In this document: positions 51,326-60,068 of the stretch, in pieces
How the letters are laid out: each line of letters begins with the position of its first letter
Position numbering within the stretch: position 1 is the first letter of the stretch
Assembly (NCBI GenBank): GCA_964497615.1
Contig: CAZCEC010000010.1
Location: 56,564 to 120,563 of the forward strand
DNA: 64,000 bases
Reading direction: 5' to 3'
DNA from: CAZCEC01 sp964497615
Lineage (GTDB): Bacteria; Chloroflexota; Anaerolineae; Anaerolineales; UBA6663
Program-made: the position numbers and the translations under genes
Notes under the pieces: generated by a model
What the model saw: only the letters and a program-made list of their open reading frames with translations
What the model was told of the DNA's origin: nothing
The model's database searches: none

Positions 51326-53805
51326 GAGTACCACACAACTCGCCCGCATGGCTCAAACGTCACCCAGCGGCCCTCGCCGCTGGCGGGGTCGGCCACATAA
51401 ATGCCCGAAGGAGTGCTGAGGGCCAGCAGATGTCCGTCGGGTGCCCAGGCCGCCACGCCGGTAGGATAGGCTGGCAGCAGCCCGGATTGGGTGCGGCGCA
51501 TGTGATCGAAGGTCAGGGTCGTGAGGTGCATGGATGCACCGGACTGGATATCGAAGACCATCACCTGAATGGCATCGGTGTTGCCGAGGTTGTCGAGGTA
51601 CGCCAGGAAGCGCCCATCGGCGGAGAACCCGACCGGGCTGATCGAATGGCCTGGGCCGCCCGCGACGGTGGTGAGTTGGCCGGAAACGAGGTCGAGGGTA
51701 TGCAGCGTGGCGCTGCCGCTCATGCTGACCGCCAGGAAAGCCAGGGTGCGGCTGTCGGGCGCCCAGTGTAATAACGAGAAGAAGGCTGGCGCGCTGGCGC
51801 CGCGGCTGATGGCGTCCCGAGTCAACAACACCGTGTCGGCCCCTTGCGCCAAGTCCACCAGCCGAATTGAACTCGCGAAAGGCTGATCGTCCGGCCCGGC
51901 GGCCCAGGGCACATACACCAGCCGCCGGCCGTCAGGCGACAGGGTGCTGTACAGGCCCGCATGCGCGGCTACCGTCTGAATCTGGCCGGGCGCGGCGGCG
52001 CGCCAGACGGCCGGCCGCGGCGCATTCTCAGTGACCAGGGTTAGCGCCATTGTACGGTGATCGGCCGACCACAGCGAGTCCAGGCTGGGCCAGTCAGGCC
52101 AGAGCGGCGCATCCGACAATCGCTCCGGCGCGGCTTCGCCCGGACTGAAGGCCATCAGGTTGATCGCCCCTTGATCGCTGCGGGCCGAATAGAGTAGCTC
52201 GCCGTCACCAGTCCACCCCACCAGCAATAGATTGTCGCCCTCGGCGGCGTGCGTCCATGTTTGTTGTGTGCGGTCCCACACGCTTAGGCGCAGCCGGCCG
52301 TTGGCCGTCCAGCCGACGGTAGCCAGATGCCGGCCATCGGGCGACAGCGCCAGCGGGTGCAGGGCAAACAACTCCTGGCGGTCGCCGATGGGCCAAACGG
52401 GCGCTCGGGCGGTGTCCCCGCCGTCGTGCAAGACGGTTTGGTCCGGGCACTGATAGGCCAGGCCGTCGAGCGCCGACAATGGTATGGACGATTGGCCGCC
52501 GAACTGAATTGCCAGGCGTGTATCCCAGTCTGCGAGAATCTCGCCGGCCCCGATGCCGAACGGCCCGGAAAGCCATTCGTCCACGTTGCGGCGGCGGTGC
52601 AGGTTGACCAGCAACTCGCGCTCGAACTCCACCGCCTGGTCCTTGAGGACAAAATCAACGAAGGCCAACGCCGCCCAGCGGCGCGCGGTCTCACCCTCGG
52701 GCGGGGCATCGGCCAGCCACTCGGTGATGCCCCACAACACCTCGGGCGAGGAGTAAGTAGCGGGCGATAGGCTGGGTATAGGAAACGACGAGAGTCCCAA
52801 CCGGCGCTCCTCGCGCGCAATCAGGGCATCCAGGTAATAGTCGGCGGGGCGGCGGCCGGTGCCCGTGAGTTCCCCGGCGATGAAGGCCAGCACGGCGGCG
52901 CTCAGGCCGTTGGTGTAGGCCGTGCGGGCGGCCTCGTCCAGCGGGTAGCCGGTAAGCGACGGCGCGCCCACGACCAGCCGGCGCGGTTCGGGGTTCGGCT
53001 GCAGCGCCAGATCGAAGGCGATGGGGTGGGGTGCGGTGATGGTCGGGCCAGGCAGGGGCAATTCTGCCAGCCAGCCCGTCAACACCAGGGGCACGCTCAA
53101 CTCGGCGGGGCAGCCCCAATCGGCGCAGGCCCGCTCGGCATAGTCGTCCACGGCGGGCAGGACCACGGACAGCAGCGCCTGGTCGGCGGCGGGCAGGGTG
53201 GCGGCCAGCCGCGCGCCCTGCCACCCCGTCGTAGCGATCAGCGCGGCCTCGTCGGGCGGCAGGCGCTCCCACAGGCCGGGGCCGAGGGTGCGGTAATGCT
53301 GTCGCAGGGTGAAGCGATAGACTTGACCGGCTGGTTCGGCGTAGGCGCGCACCACGCTGACTTCAAAGCGGTCCTGGCCGGCGGCCTCGAAGTCCAGTAT
53401 TTGCGCGGGTTCGGCGCCGGGCGCGAGGTGCGGAGCGGGCCGGGGCGCAGGCAGGCCCAGGGCGGCCTCGGCGCCGCGCACGTCCAGCCAGGTTTCGTTT
53501 TCGGGGGATTGCAGCCCGCGCACCAGGTCCGGCTGGCGCGCCAGGGACTGCTCATCCTCGTAGGCGACTTCGGCGGCCACCTGCGCCCGCAAGCGGTTCC
53601 AGCCGGCGCGGGTGAAGGCCCACAGGCCGAGGGCGGCCAGGAGCACGAGCGCCAGCAAGCCAGTGGCCCAAGCGAAATGGCGGCGGGACAAGCGAGAACG
53701 GCGCGGTGGGGAGTGCAGCGCGGCTGACGGAGGGCTGACTTCGGCGTCTTCGGGTGCCTGGTCAACCGTCCACTCAACTTCAGGTTCCAGCGGGCGTTTG
53801 GACAT
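51316..53805 (-). CDS. Single-pass membrane protein with C-terminal TolB/WD40-like propeller
   Basis: An 829-residue protein. After a polar N-terminus, one helix (about 44-65: FAWATGLLALVLLAALGLWAF) anchors it. An extracellular alpha/beta region (about 70-440) has no family I recognise. From about 475 onward are beta-propeller blades: LALSPDGRHLATVGW, LSPDGRRLVYVPW, WAPDSRTLAFLAV, FSADGRFLAYLDN and WAPDGHLLALSTP, the TolB/PD40 pattern. AADYYLDALIAREERRLGL in the middle suggests a helical, peptidase-like segment, but no catalytic motif is evident. It stands alone, convergent with the binding-protein gene. Confidence 0.8.
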   Translation of the reverse strand: MSKRPLEPEVEWTVDQAPEDAEVSPPSAALHSPPRRSRLSRRHFAWATGLLALVLLAALGLWAFTRAGWNRLRAQVAAEVAYEDEQSLARQPDLVRGLQSPENETWLDVRGAEAALGLPAPRPAPHLAPGAEPAQILDFEAAGQDRFEVSVVRAYAEPAGQVYRFTLRQHYRTLGPGLWERLPPDEAALIATTGWQGARLAATLPAADQALLSVVLPAVDDYAERACADWGCPAELSVPLVLTGWLAELPLPGPTITAPHPIAFDLALQPNPEPRRLVVGAPSLTGYPLDEAARTAYTNGLSAAVLAFIAGELTGTGRRPADYYLDALIAREERRLGLSSFPIPSLSPATYSSPEVLWGITEWLADAPPEGETARRWAALAFVDFVLKDQAVEFERELLVNLHRRRNVDEWLSGPFGIGAGEILADWDTRLAIQFGGQSSIPLSALDGLAYQCPDQTVLHDGGDTARAPVWPIGDRQELFALHPLALSPDGRHLATVGWTANGRLRLSVWDRTQQTWTHAAEGDNLLLVGWTGDGELLYSARSDQGAINLMAFSPGEAAPERLSDAPLWPDWPSLDSLWSADHRTMALTLVTENAPRPAVWRAAAPGQIQTVAAHAGLYSTLSPDGRRLVYVPWAAGPDDQPFASSIRLVDLAQGADTVLLTRDAISRGASAPAFFSLLHWAPDSRTLAFLAVSMSGSATLHTLDLVSGQLTTVAGGPGHSISPVGFSADGRFLAYLDNLGNTDAIQVMVFDIQSGASMHLTTLTFDHMRRTQSGLLPAYPTGVAAWAPDGHLLALSTPSGIYVADPASGEGRWVTFEPCGRVVWYSIE

Positions 53806-53952
53806 AAGATACTATTGATACACCGCCCCGAGCGCCCTGGTTTCAGGGTCGCTGCGGCTACGCGCAGTATAGCAAGGGGCGCGCCCGCGACCCAAGGGCC
53901 GCGAGGCGCGTAGAATCTAATGGCACGGATTCGCCCGTTCACCGGAGGCAGC

Positions 53953-54600
53953 ATGAGCCCCACCCCCAAGACCCCCGCCAAGCTCGACCTGCGCAAGCAA
54001 TACAAGGCGCTTTTCAATCCGCCCAGCAAGACCGCCGTCATCGTGGACGTGCCGGAGTTCCAGTACCTCATGATCACCGGCGCGATGGAGCCGGGCCACA
54101 CCCCGGAGACCTCGCCCAGCTACGCCGCCGCGCTGGAGGCGCTGTATGGCGCGAGCTACACCCTCAAATTCATGTCCAAGCGGCGGGCCAAGCACCCCAT
54201 TGACTACACGGTCATGGGGCTGGAGGGCCAGTGGTGGGCGGAAGGGGAGTTGGACTACAACAGCAAGGACAACTGGCGCTGGAACATGATGATCATGCAG
54301 CCCGATCATATCGACGCCGCCATGTTCGCCGAGGCCCGCGCCCAACTGAAGGCGAAGAAGGATAACCCGGCCATCGATCAACTGCGGCTGGAGCGCCTGC
54401 GCGAGGGGCTGTGCGTGCAGATCATGCACCTCGGGCCCTACAGCGCCGAGCCGCCCACCATCGAGCGGATGCACGCTTACGCGTTCGCGCAGGGCTATAA
54501 GCTGCGCGGTCTACACCACGAAATCTACCTGGGCGACCCGCGCCGCACTGCGCCGGAGAAGCTGAAGACGGTGCTGCGGATGCCGGTGGAGCGCGGATGA
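53953..54600 (+). CDS. GyrI-like small-molecule-binding domain protein
   Basis: A 215-residue protein of the GyrI-like/SbmC fold: KLDLRKQYKALFNP, then VIVDVPEFQYLMITGAMEPG, YAAALEALYGASYTLKFMSKR, VMGLEGQWW, and the C-terminal half with LCVQIMHLGPYSAEPPTIERMHAYAFAQGYKLRGLHHEIYLGDP. Similar standalone proteins bind or hydrolyse hydrophobic compounds; a few inhibit gyrase. The ATG at 53953 has GGAGGC six bases upstream and removes a spurious 11-residue extension. No operon partner. The conserved Glu and Tyr of the hydrolase subgroup may be present, but this was not confirmed. Confidence 0.87.
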   Translation: MSPTPKTPAKLDLRKQYKALFNPPSKTAVIVDVPEFQYLMITGAMEPGHTPETSPSYAAALEALYGASYTLKFMSKRRAKHPIDYTVMGLEGQWWAEGELDYNSKDNWRWNMMIMQPDHIDAAMFAEARAQLKAKKDNPAIDQLRLERLREGLCVQIMHLGPYSAEPPTIERMHAYAFAQGYKLRGLHHEIYLGDPRRTAPEKLKTVLRMPVERG

Positions 54601-54718
54601 GCGCGTGGGCGGGTGAGCGTGTGAGATACGCGATGACCGACGACGGACGACCAGAGTTGAGCGCGATAGTGGATTACGGGCACCCCTTCCCTGGCAGGGA
54701 AAGGGCCGGGGGTTAGGT
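54601..54718. repeat. Three kinds of dispersed repeat side by side
   Basis: The gap before the DUF2207 gene holds, in order, a GTGGGCGGGTGAGCGTGTGAG tract like the one at 49340 (54605-54625), a GACCGACGACGGACGACC tract (about 54634-54653), and a C-rich palindrome CACCCCTTCCCT, GGC, AGGGAAAGGG, GCCGGGGGTTAGG (about 54684-54718). No gene was seen. AAGGAGGC at about 54726 is the ribosome binding site of the next gene. Confidence 0.65.
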
Positions 54719-54737
54719 TGTTCGGAAGGAGGCAGCG

Positions 54738-56441
54738 ATGATGAAGCCCTCAGACATGGCGCGCTTGAGCGTGGCGCTGGCGCTGCTGGCCGCAGTGCTG
54801 CTGGCTGTGCCGGCCCTGGCGGCGAAGGACGCGCGGGCCGCGCGCTACGATGTGACGGTGGCGGCGCAGGCCGATGGATCCATGCTGGTGACTGAAACGG
54901 TGGTGTTCGTCTACACCGGCGGGCCGTTCACCTTTGTCACGCGCTCTATCCCCGCCGGGCGCACGGATGGGTTGGCGGGTTTTGAGGCCTACATGAACGG
55001 CGCGCGGCTGCCGGAAGGCGACCAGCCCGGCCAGGTGGAGATCAGCGGCGGTGATCCGGTCGAGATCGTGTGGCACTTCGCGCCCACGTCCGATGCGACG
55101 CACGAGTTCACGCTGGTCTACCGGGCGCTGGGCGTGGTGGAGAAGAACGCCGCCGCCGACATCCTGCGCTGGCAGGCCCTGCCGGATGAGCACGACTACG
55201 CGATTGAGAGCAGCACCGTCACGCTCACCTACCCGGCGGCGGCGGAGGTGCAGGGCGCGCCCACGACGGAGGGCGTGCCGGCCAGCGTCGAGAGCCAGCC
55301 GGGCCAAGTCACCATTGTGGCTCGCAATCTTGGCGAGGACGACACCCTGATCGTGGAGCAGCGCTTCGCGCCCGGCAGCCTGACGACCCTCACGCCCAAC
55401 TGGCAGGCGCAGGCCGAGGCCCGCGCCGCGCGCACGCGACAATACACCCCGTATCTGCTCGCGCTGGCGGGGCTCATCGTGCTGGCGGGCGGCGGCGGCG
55501 TGTACGTCTTGTGGCGGCGCGCCCAACCCGAACCGGTGCCCGATGCCGGTCCGATCGCTTCGCCGCCCGGCGACCTGCCCCCTGCCCTGGTGGGCGCTCT
55601 AAACAGCGGCACCGGCGACCCTAGCGCGGCCACAGCGCTGGGCACGCTCTTCGACCTGGGGCAGCGCGGCGTCGTCGAAATTGAGCAGCGGCCGGGCAAG
55701 GGGTGGCTGGGCCGCGCGGACTACACAGTGACCCTGCGCGAACGCCCCGCCACGCTGCGCCCGCATGAAGCCGCGCTGCTGGACGAAATCTTTGGCCCAT
55801 ACGCTGGCTCGGGCGCGACGGCGGCGCTGATGGACAAGGTCCGGTCGCTCCTCAGTCACTGGAAGCGGTTCGCGGAGCCGGTGAAGGACGAGGTGCGCCA
55901 GGCGGGCTGGCTGGATGAGGCCCGCAAGCGGCAGCAGGCGCGGTGGGTGGGCGGCGGCATGTTGCTCCTCATGGTCACCCTGGGCATTTTGGTGCTCAGC
56001 GTGGGGGTGGGCGTGCCGCTGGTGGGCGGGGTGGCGCTGGTGCTTCCGTTGGCAGTGGCAGCGGTGAGCGTGCAGATCCTGATCCTGGGCGCGAGCCTAT
56101 CGCCCTACACCGACCAGGGGCGGCAGGCGGCGTCGCGCTGGAAGGCGTTCGGCAAGTACTTGGAACAGGTCGCCAAAGGCCGCGAGGCCGTCACGCGTCC
56201 CGACTTGTTCGAGCGCTACCTGCCTTATGCCGCTGGGCTGGGCCTGGCGGACGCGTGGCTGAGATTCTTCAAGCAGCGGGGCGAGGCCAGCATCCCGGCC
56301 TGGTTCCAACCGCTGACAGCGGGCGACACGGGCGGCTTCGCGGCCATGATCGCGGCCACCTCGTCCACCGCCAGCAGTAGCGGTGCGGCGGGGGCAGCAG
56401 GGGCCGGCGCGGCGGGCGGCGGCGCGAGTGGGACGGGGTGA
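54738..56441 (+). CDS. DUF2207 family membrane protein
   Basis: A 567-residue protein. A signal peptide (about 10-29, LALLAAVLLAVPALAAKD) is followed by the DUF2207 beta domain (30 to about 220: YDVTVAAQADGSMLVTETVVFVYTGGPFTFVTRSIP). One membrane helix (about 237-258) then leads to a cytosolic part with DPSAATALGTLFDLGQRGVVEIEQ, a close pair of helices (about 410-455), and a YTDQGRQAASRWKAFGKYL segment. It ends in a Gly/Ala/Ser-rich tail, usual for this family. Function is unknown; an envelope role is probable. The ATGATG start has AGGAGGC upstream. Confidence 0.9.
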   Translation: MMKPSDMARLSVALALLAAVLLAVPALAAKDARAARYDVTVAAQADGSMLVTETVVFVYTGGPFTFVTRSIPAGRTDGLAGFEAYMNGARLPEGDQPGQVEISGGDPVEIVWHFAPTSDATHEFTLVYRALGVVEKNAAADILRWQALPDEHDYAIESSTVTLTYPAAAEVQGAPTTEGVPASVESQPGQVTIVARNLGEDDTLIVEQRFAPGSLTTLTPNWQAQAEARAARTRQYTPYLLALAGLIVLAGGGGVYVLWRRAQPEPVPDAGPIASPPGDLPPALVGALNSGTGDPSAATALGTLFDLGQRGVVEIEQRPGKGWLGRADYTVTLRERPATLRPHEAALLDEIFGPYAGSGATAALMDKVRSLLSHWKRFAEPVKDEVRQAGWLDEARKRQQARWVGGGMLLLMVTLGILVLSVGVGVPLVGGVALVLPLAVAAVSVQILILGASLSPYTDQGRQAASRWKAFGKYLEQVAKGREAVTRPDLFERYLPYAAGLGLADAWLRFFKQRGEASIPAWFQPLTAGDTGGFAAMIAATSSTASSSGAAGAAGAGAAGGGASGTG

Positions 56442-56442
56442 G

Positions 56443-56462
56443 AGCGACGACCGACGACGAAG
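56443..56462. repeat. GACCGACGAC-type repeat after the DUF2207 gene
   Basis: GCGACGACCGACGACGAAG immediately follows the DUF2207 stop. It is one of the dispersed copies listed for murI. Confidence 0.55.
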
Positions 56463-56488
56463 TACACTCCTCGATCTAGCGTGAATCT

Positions 56489-56550
56489 GTAGTAACGAAT
56501 TCATTCGCGCCCGACCGAAGTAGCAGGCCGGCGGCGAATGAATTCGCTAC
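56489..56550. repeat. Inverted repeat built on CGAATTCATTCGC
   Basis: The core CGAATTCATTCGC (56496-56508) and its exact complement (56534-56546) flank a 25-base centre; both copies carry GTAG at their outer side, one with an extra TAA. It lies in the gap between the convergent DUF2207 and DUF2442 genes (56442-56577), which holds no gene, and may act as a terminator for both. Confidence 0.65.
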
Positions 56551-56577
56551 GACAACAATTGGCTTTACCGGGCTGAG

Positions 56578-56859
56578 CTAGTTCTTCGGTTTGGGGCTCA
56601 TGGACGCTGATGACCTGAGTCCCAACAAAATTGCGGCTACCGGCAAATCCTCATCCACTTCGGGCCAATGGATGCCTTCACCGTCGCCAATCAACCTCCA
56701 ATGGTCGCGCTGAGCCGGCGTGGCTTGGGCGAGGCGCGGATACCAGGCTACCGGTATGCTGATTTCGCGACCGTCGGTAAAAGTAACCAGCATCCGATCC
56801 GCCCCAAAGCGAACGGTAGTCGCAACCGCGGTAGCTTCCAAATCAGCTAAAGTGCTCAT
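56578..56859 (-). CDS. DUF2442 family protein, intact copy
   Basis: A 93-residue DUF2442 protein: VRFGADRMLVTFTDGREISIPVAWYPRLAQATPAQRDHW, then GDGEGIHWPEVDEDLPVAAILLG. It is the intact counterpart of the frameshifted gene at 27637. DUF2442 genes often pair with DUF4160 toxins-like genes, but here it overlaps the end of rimO by four bases and is probably co-transcribed with it. The last 12 residues are non-conserved. Role unknown. Confidence 0.88.
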   Translation of the reverse strand: MSTLADLEATAVATTVRFGADRMLVTFTDGREISIPVAWYPRLAQATPAQRDHWRLIGDGEGIHWPEVDEDLPVAAILLGLRSSASMSPKPKN

Positions 56860-58235
56860 GCCACCATGGGGAGAGTGATCACCTGCGCCGGCTGGGTCTC
56901 GACCGTGCCGGACAGGTCGTAGGCCATGGCGCCGGTGATACGCACGGGCACCATCTCGCCCACAGGCGCCTCGCCCTCCACCAGCACCATGCCGTCAATC
57001 TCGGGCGCGTCGCGGTAGCTGCGGCCCACGCTCAGGCCATCACCGTGGCCTTCAATGAGCACGGGCAGGGTCCGGCCGATCTGCGCCTGGTTCTTCTCCA
57101 GCGAGATGCGCTGCTGGAGGGCCATCAGCCGGTCGCGGCGCTCCTGCTTCACTTCGTCCGGCACGGGGTCGCCCAGCGCGGCGCTTTCGGTGCCCGGCTC
57201 GAACGAGAAGGTGAACACCCCCAGCCGGTCGAAGCGCAGTGCTTCCACAAAGTCCAACAGCGCCTGAAACTCCTCTTCGGTCTCGCCGGGGTAGCCGACG
57301 ATGAAGGTCGAGCGGATGGCGAGATCCGGCATCGCGGCCCGCATCTTGCCGATGGTGCGGTGGACCCAATCAATGTTGGCCGGGCGGCGCATCCGGCGCA
57401 GGGTGAGCGGGTGGCCGTGCTGGAGGGGCATGTCCAGGTAGTGGACGATTTGGCGGTGCGCGGCCATGGTCTCGATCTGCCGGTCGGTGACGTAGCCGGG
57501 GAAGGCATACATCACGCGCAACCAATCAATGCCGGGGGCGGCGCTCACCAGTGCTTCCAACAGTTGCGACAGCCCATCCTTCACGCCCAGGTCGTGGCCG
57601 TAGTCGGTGGTGTCCTGCGCGATGAGGATTAGCTCGCGCACGCCCGCGGCCTCCAGCCGCCGCGCCTCGTCGAGGATCACCGGCAGGGGGCGCGAGACGG
57701 CGGTGCCCTTAATCAGGGGGATGGCGCAGAAGGCGCACGGGCGGCGGCAGCCATCGGCGATCTTGAGATAGGCGCTGCGGCCCTGCACGGCGGCTCGCAG
57801 GGCGCCCTGCTCGTCGGAGCCGACGACCACCGCCTCGTCCGGCAGGTGATAGATGGGTTCGGGGTGGGGCGTGGCGCGCAGGCGCTGGACCAGGTCCACG
57901 ATGTCCATCCAGCGGCGGGTGCCCAGGATGCCGTCCAGCCCCGGCACCTGGCGCGCCACTTCAGCGCCATAGCGCTGGGTGAGGCAGCCGGCGGCGATGA
58001 GCAGTTGGCCGCGCCGCTTGCGCTCCGCCAGCGCGTTCAGCGTGTCGAGCGACTCCTGCTTGGCCGGGCCGATGAAGCCGCAGGTGTTGACGATCAGCAC
58101 CTCGGCCTCGCGCGCATCGGCGGTGGATTGAAACCCCGCCCCGCCCAGAAGCTGCGCCATGCCCTCCGAGTCGACGGTGTTCTTGGAGCAGCCGAGGCTG
58201 ACGAGGTGGAAACGCTTGGTTTTGACTTTTGGCAT
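56856..58235 (-). CDS. rimO: Ribosomal protein S12 methylthiotransferase RimO
   Basis: A 459-residue radical SAM methylthiotransferase that modifies an aspartate of ribosomal protein S12. Cys16, Cys52 and Cys84 of the N-terminal MTTase domain (LVSLGCSKNTVDSEGM, NTCGFI, AAGCLTQRY) and the radical SAM CRRPCAFC (Cys163, 167, 170) are intact, and a TRAM domain closes the protein. DGCRRPCAFCAIPLIKG and the HYLDMPLQH strand separate RimO from MiaB. The ATG at 58235 was preferred to a TTG at 58247. RodZ-like and DUF2442 genes flank it on the same strand. Confidence 0.95.
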   Translation of the reverse strand: MPKVKTKRFHLVSLGCSKNTVDSEGMAQLLGGAGFQSTADAREAEVLIVNTCGFIGPAKQESLDTLNALAERKRRGQLLIAAGCLTQRYGAEVARQVPGLDGILGTRRWMDIVDLVQRLRATPHPEPIYHLPDEAVVVGSDEQGALRAAVQGRSAYLKIADGCRRPCAFCAIPLIKGTAVSRPLPVILDEARRLEAAGVRELILIAQDTTDYGHDLGVKDGLSQLLEALVSAAPGIDWLRVMYAFPGYVTDRQIETMAAHRQIVHYLDMPLQHGHPLTLRRMRRPANIDWVHRTIGKMRAAMPDLAIRSTFIVGYPGETEEEFQALLDFVEALRFDRLGVFTFSFEPGTESAALGDPVPDEVKQERRDRLMALQQRISLEKNQAQIGRTLPVLIEGHGDGLSVGRSYRDAPEIDGMVLVEGEAPVGEMVPVRITGAMAYDLSGTVETQPAQVITLPMVA

Positions 58236-58245
58236 GATGAAATTC

Positions 58246-58337
58246 AAAGGGTCTGAAGGGTATAGAGGGCATAAAGTGAATTCATATCCCGATTGCTGCC
58301 CAGGCCCCTTAAACCCCTTATTCCCTTTATACCCTCT
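58246..58337. repeat. AGGGTATA repeat, inverted pair between rimO and the rodZ-like gene
   Basis: AAGGGTCTGAAGGGTATAG followed by AGGGCATAAAG at 58246-58275 on the plus strand, and the complementary wording CCCCTTATTCCCTTTATACC with CTCTT at about 58315-58341, about 40 bases apart. It is a fourth wording of short-period repeat arranged as an inverted pair. Confidence 0.5.
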
Positions 58338-58338
58338 T

Positions 58339-59286
58339 CTACAGGCCCCCTGGCGTCGCGCTCACTTCCGGCGTCACCGTCGGCGTCGGCACCACCATCC
58401 CCTGCAAGGTCCACAGGCGGGTGACGACTTCGCCCAACTCGCCCAGCACGCCCTGGTCCACGCCGTTCCAGATGACGCGCGTGCCCAGGCCGTTGCCGGT
58501 GGTCACCTCGACCACGCTCTGGCCGATGAACTCGCGCGCCTCGCCCGGCGGCATCAGCCCGGCGAAGGCCTCCGCGCCATCCACCTTGACCGCCACCCAC
58601 ACGCGCTGTTCGGCGCTCACCGTCACGTTGACCCCAGAGAACGTTTGGGCCGGGGTCGGCGGCGGCGGGGTGGCCGTGGGCGGCGCGGGCGAGGGCGTCG
58701 TCCCAGGCGCGCCGGTCCCGGCCGTGCCCGCCGCTGGCGCGCTCCCGGTGGGCGTGGCGCCCCCGAGCAGGCCCGGAAAGACCCACGACGCGCCCCACAC
58801 CAGCAGCGCTGCCAACGCCAGGGTGATGACGATAGCCACCAGCACATCGGCCGAGAGCAGGCGCGGGCGCCGCGTGCGGATGGTCTGCGCGGGCGGGCCA
58901 GCCGGCCGGCGGATGGGCGGGGCCGAGGCGCGCGCCGCGGGCGTGACGATGGGCGCGGGCGGGCGGGCGCGCTCGCGGCGGGGCGGGGCCTCGCGCTGGG
59001 CGGGGGCAACAGCCTCCGCTTTGAGCCGGGCCGGCGGGCGCGGGCCGCGCCGCTTTTGCGCGGCCTCGTACTGGCTAAGCACCTCTTGCAGGTCCAGCCC
59101 GAGGTGTTGGGCGTAGTTCTTTAGGAAGCCGCGCGCCTGGGCCAGCGAGGGCAGCGATGCGTAATCGTCGTTTTCCAGCGCCGCCAGATGCCGGGCGCGA
59201 ATGCGGGTGACGCCTTCCACGTCGTCCAGGGTGTGGCCCTGGGCCTCGCGCGCCGCGCGGAGGGTCTGGCCGAGCGTGGAGGTCAT
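58339..59286 (-). CDS. RodZ-like HTH membrane protein
   Basis: A 315-residue protein with an N-terminal Cro-type helix-turn-helix (about 5-75: LGQTLRAAREAQGHTLDDVEGVTRIRARHLAALENDDY), a long Pro/Arg/Ala linker, one membrane helix (about 146-170), a Thr/Pro-rich stalk and a C-terminal DUF4115 beta domain (about 208-300, VNVTVSAEQRVWVAVKVDG). This is the layout of RodZ, which couples MreB to the cell-wall machinery in rods, though some members act as regulators. It lies between rplI and rimO on the same strand. Confidence 0.9.
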   Translation of the reverse strand: MTSTLGQTLRAAREAQGHTLDDVEGVTRIRARHLAALENDDYASLPSLAQARGFLKNYAQHLGLDLQEVLSQYEAAQKRRGPRPPARLKAEAVAPAQREAPPRRERARPPAPIVTPAARASAPPIRRPAGPPAQTIRTRRPRLLSADVLVAIVITLALAALLVWGASWVFPGLLGGATPTGSAPAAGTAGTGAPGTTPSPAPPTATPPPPTPAQTFSGVNVTVSAEQRVWVAVKVDGAEAFAGLMPPGEAREFIGQSVVEVTTGNGLGTRVIWNGVDQGVLGELGEVVTRLWTLQGMVVPTPTVTPEVSATPGGL

Positions 59287-59302
59287 GCGGAAGGCGGTGC
59301 GA

Positions 59303-59367
59303 AGTGTGTAATTGCGTAAGTGTGTAAGGCGCGGAGAGCCGTCGACCTACACACTTACGCACTTACT
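59303..59367. repeat. GTGTGTAAGTGCG repeat, inverted pair
   Basis: GCGTAAGTGTGTA (59314-59326) is the exact complement of 59348-59360, with further GTGTGTAATT units outside. It fills most of the 95-base gap between rplI and the rodZ-like gene and would form a stem of 13 or more pairs in the mRNA. Confidence 0.7.
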
Positions 59368-59381
59368 AGCTTGCAAACGCG

Positions 59382-59984
59382 CTACTCGGCGGCGGCTTCG
59401 GTCGGCCCGGCCTCGCCCTCCGCCTCGGCGGTCTCGGCGGCTTCGTCCACGGGCGCTTCGGCTTCGGCAGCAGCGGCCTGGGCTTCCGCTTCGGCGGCGG
59501 CAGCAGCCTCGGCGGCGGCGGCCAGCGACTTGAGCGTCTCGCCTTCGCGGTGGACCACGACGCGGACGGTGGGGATCAGGTCGGTGGTGAGGCGCACTGG
59601 CACCTTGTAATCGCCCAGTTCGCGCAGGGGCTGGTTGCCCACGTTGCGGCGCTCCACGTCCAGGCCGGAAGCCTTCTTGATCTCTTCGGCGATTTGGGCC
59701 GAGGTGACCGAGCCGTAGAGCTTGCCGGTCTCGCCGGCCTTGACGGCGAAGGTGAGGGTGAGGGCGTTGAGGGTATCGGCCACCCCCGCCAGCTCGGCGT
59801 TGAGCTTGGCGCGGGTGATGGCCGCGTTCTGGCGCAGGGTCTCGGCGTTCTTGATGGCCGCCGGGGTGGCCAGGGTGGCCAGGCGCTGCGGGAGCAGGTA
59901 ATTGCGCCCGTAGCCGTCGGCGACCTTTTTCACGTCGCCGGCGTGGCCGAGTTTATAGACGTCTTTAAGCAGTAAGACACGCAT
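59382..59984 (-). CDS. rplI: 50S ribosomal protein L9 with acidic C-terminal extension
   Basis: A 200-residue L9 protein. MRVLLLKDVYKLGHAGDVKKVADGYGRNYLLPQRLA is the N-terminal rRNA-binding domain; the connecting helix and C-terminal domain (GKLYGSVTSAQIAEEIKKASGLDVERRNV) are complete by about residue 148. The remaining 50 residues are an Ala/Glu tract (AEAEAQAAAAEAEAPVDEAAE and more) absent from ordinary L9, about 150 residues long. The ATG at 59984 begins the conserved strand; a TTG three codons earlier is unlikely. Confidence 0.95.
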   Translation of the reverse strand: MRVLLLKDVYKLGHAGDVKKVADGYGRNYLLPQRLATLATPAAIKNAETLRQNAAITRAKLNAELAGVADTLNALTLTFAVKAGETGKLYGSVTSAQIAEEIKKASGLDVERRNVGNQPLRELGDYKVPVRLTTDLIPTVRVVVHREGETLKSLAAAAEAAAAAEAEAQAAAAEAEAPVDEAAETAEAEGEAGPTEAAAE

Positions 59985-60068
59985 GGAGGTCAAGCCCTTT
60001 CTGGGTGCGAGACTAGGCGGGCGAAGGGTACAACGCCCTGGTTGGATGAGGGCCTATTCTAGCATAGT

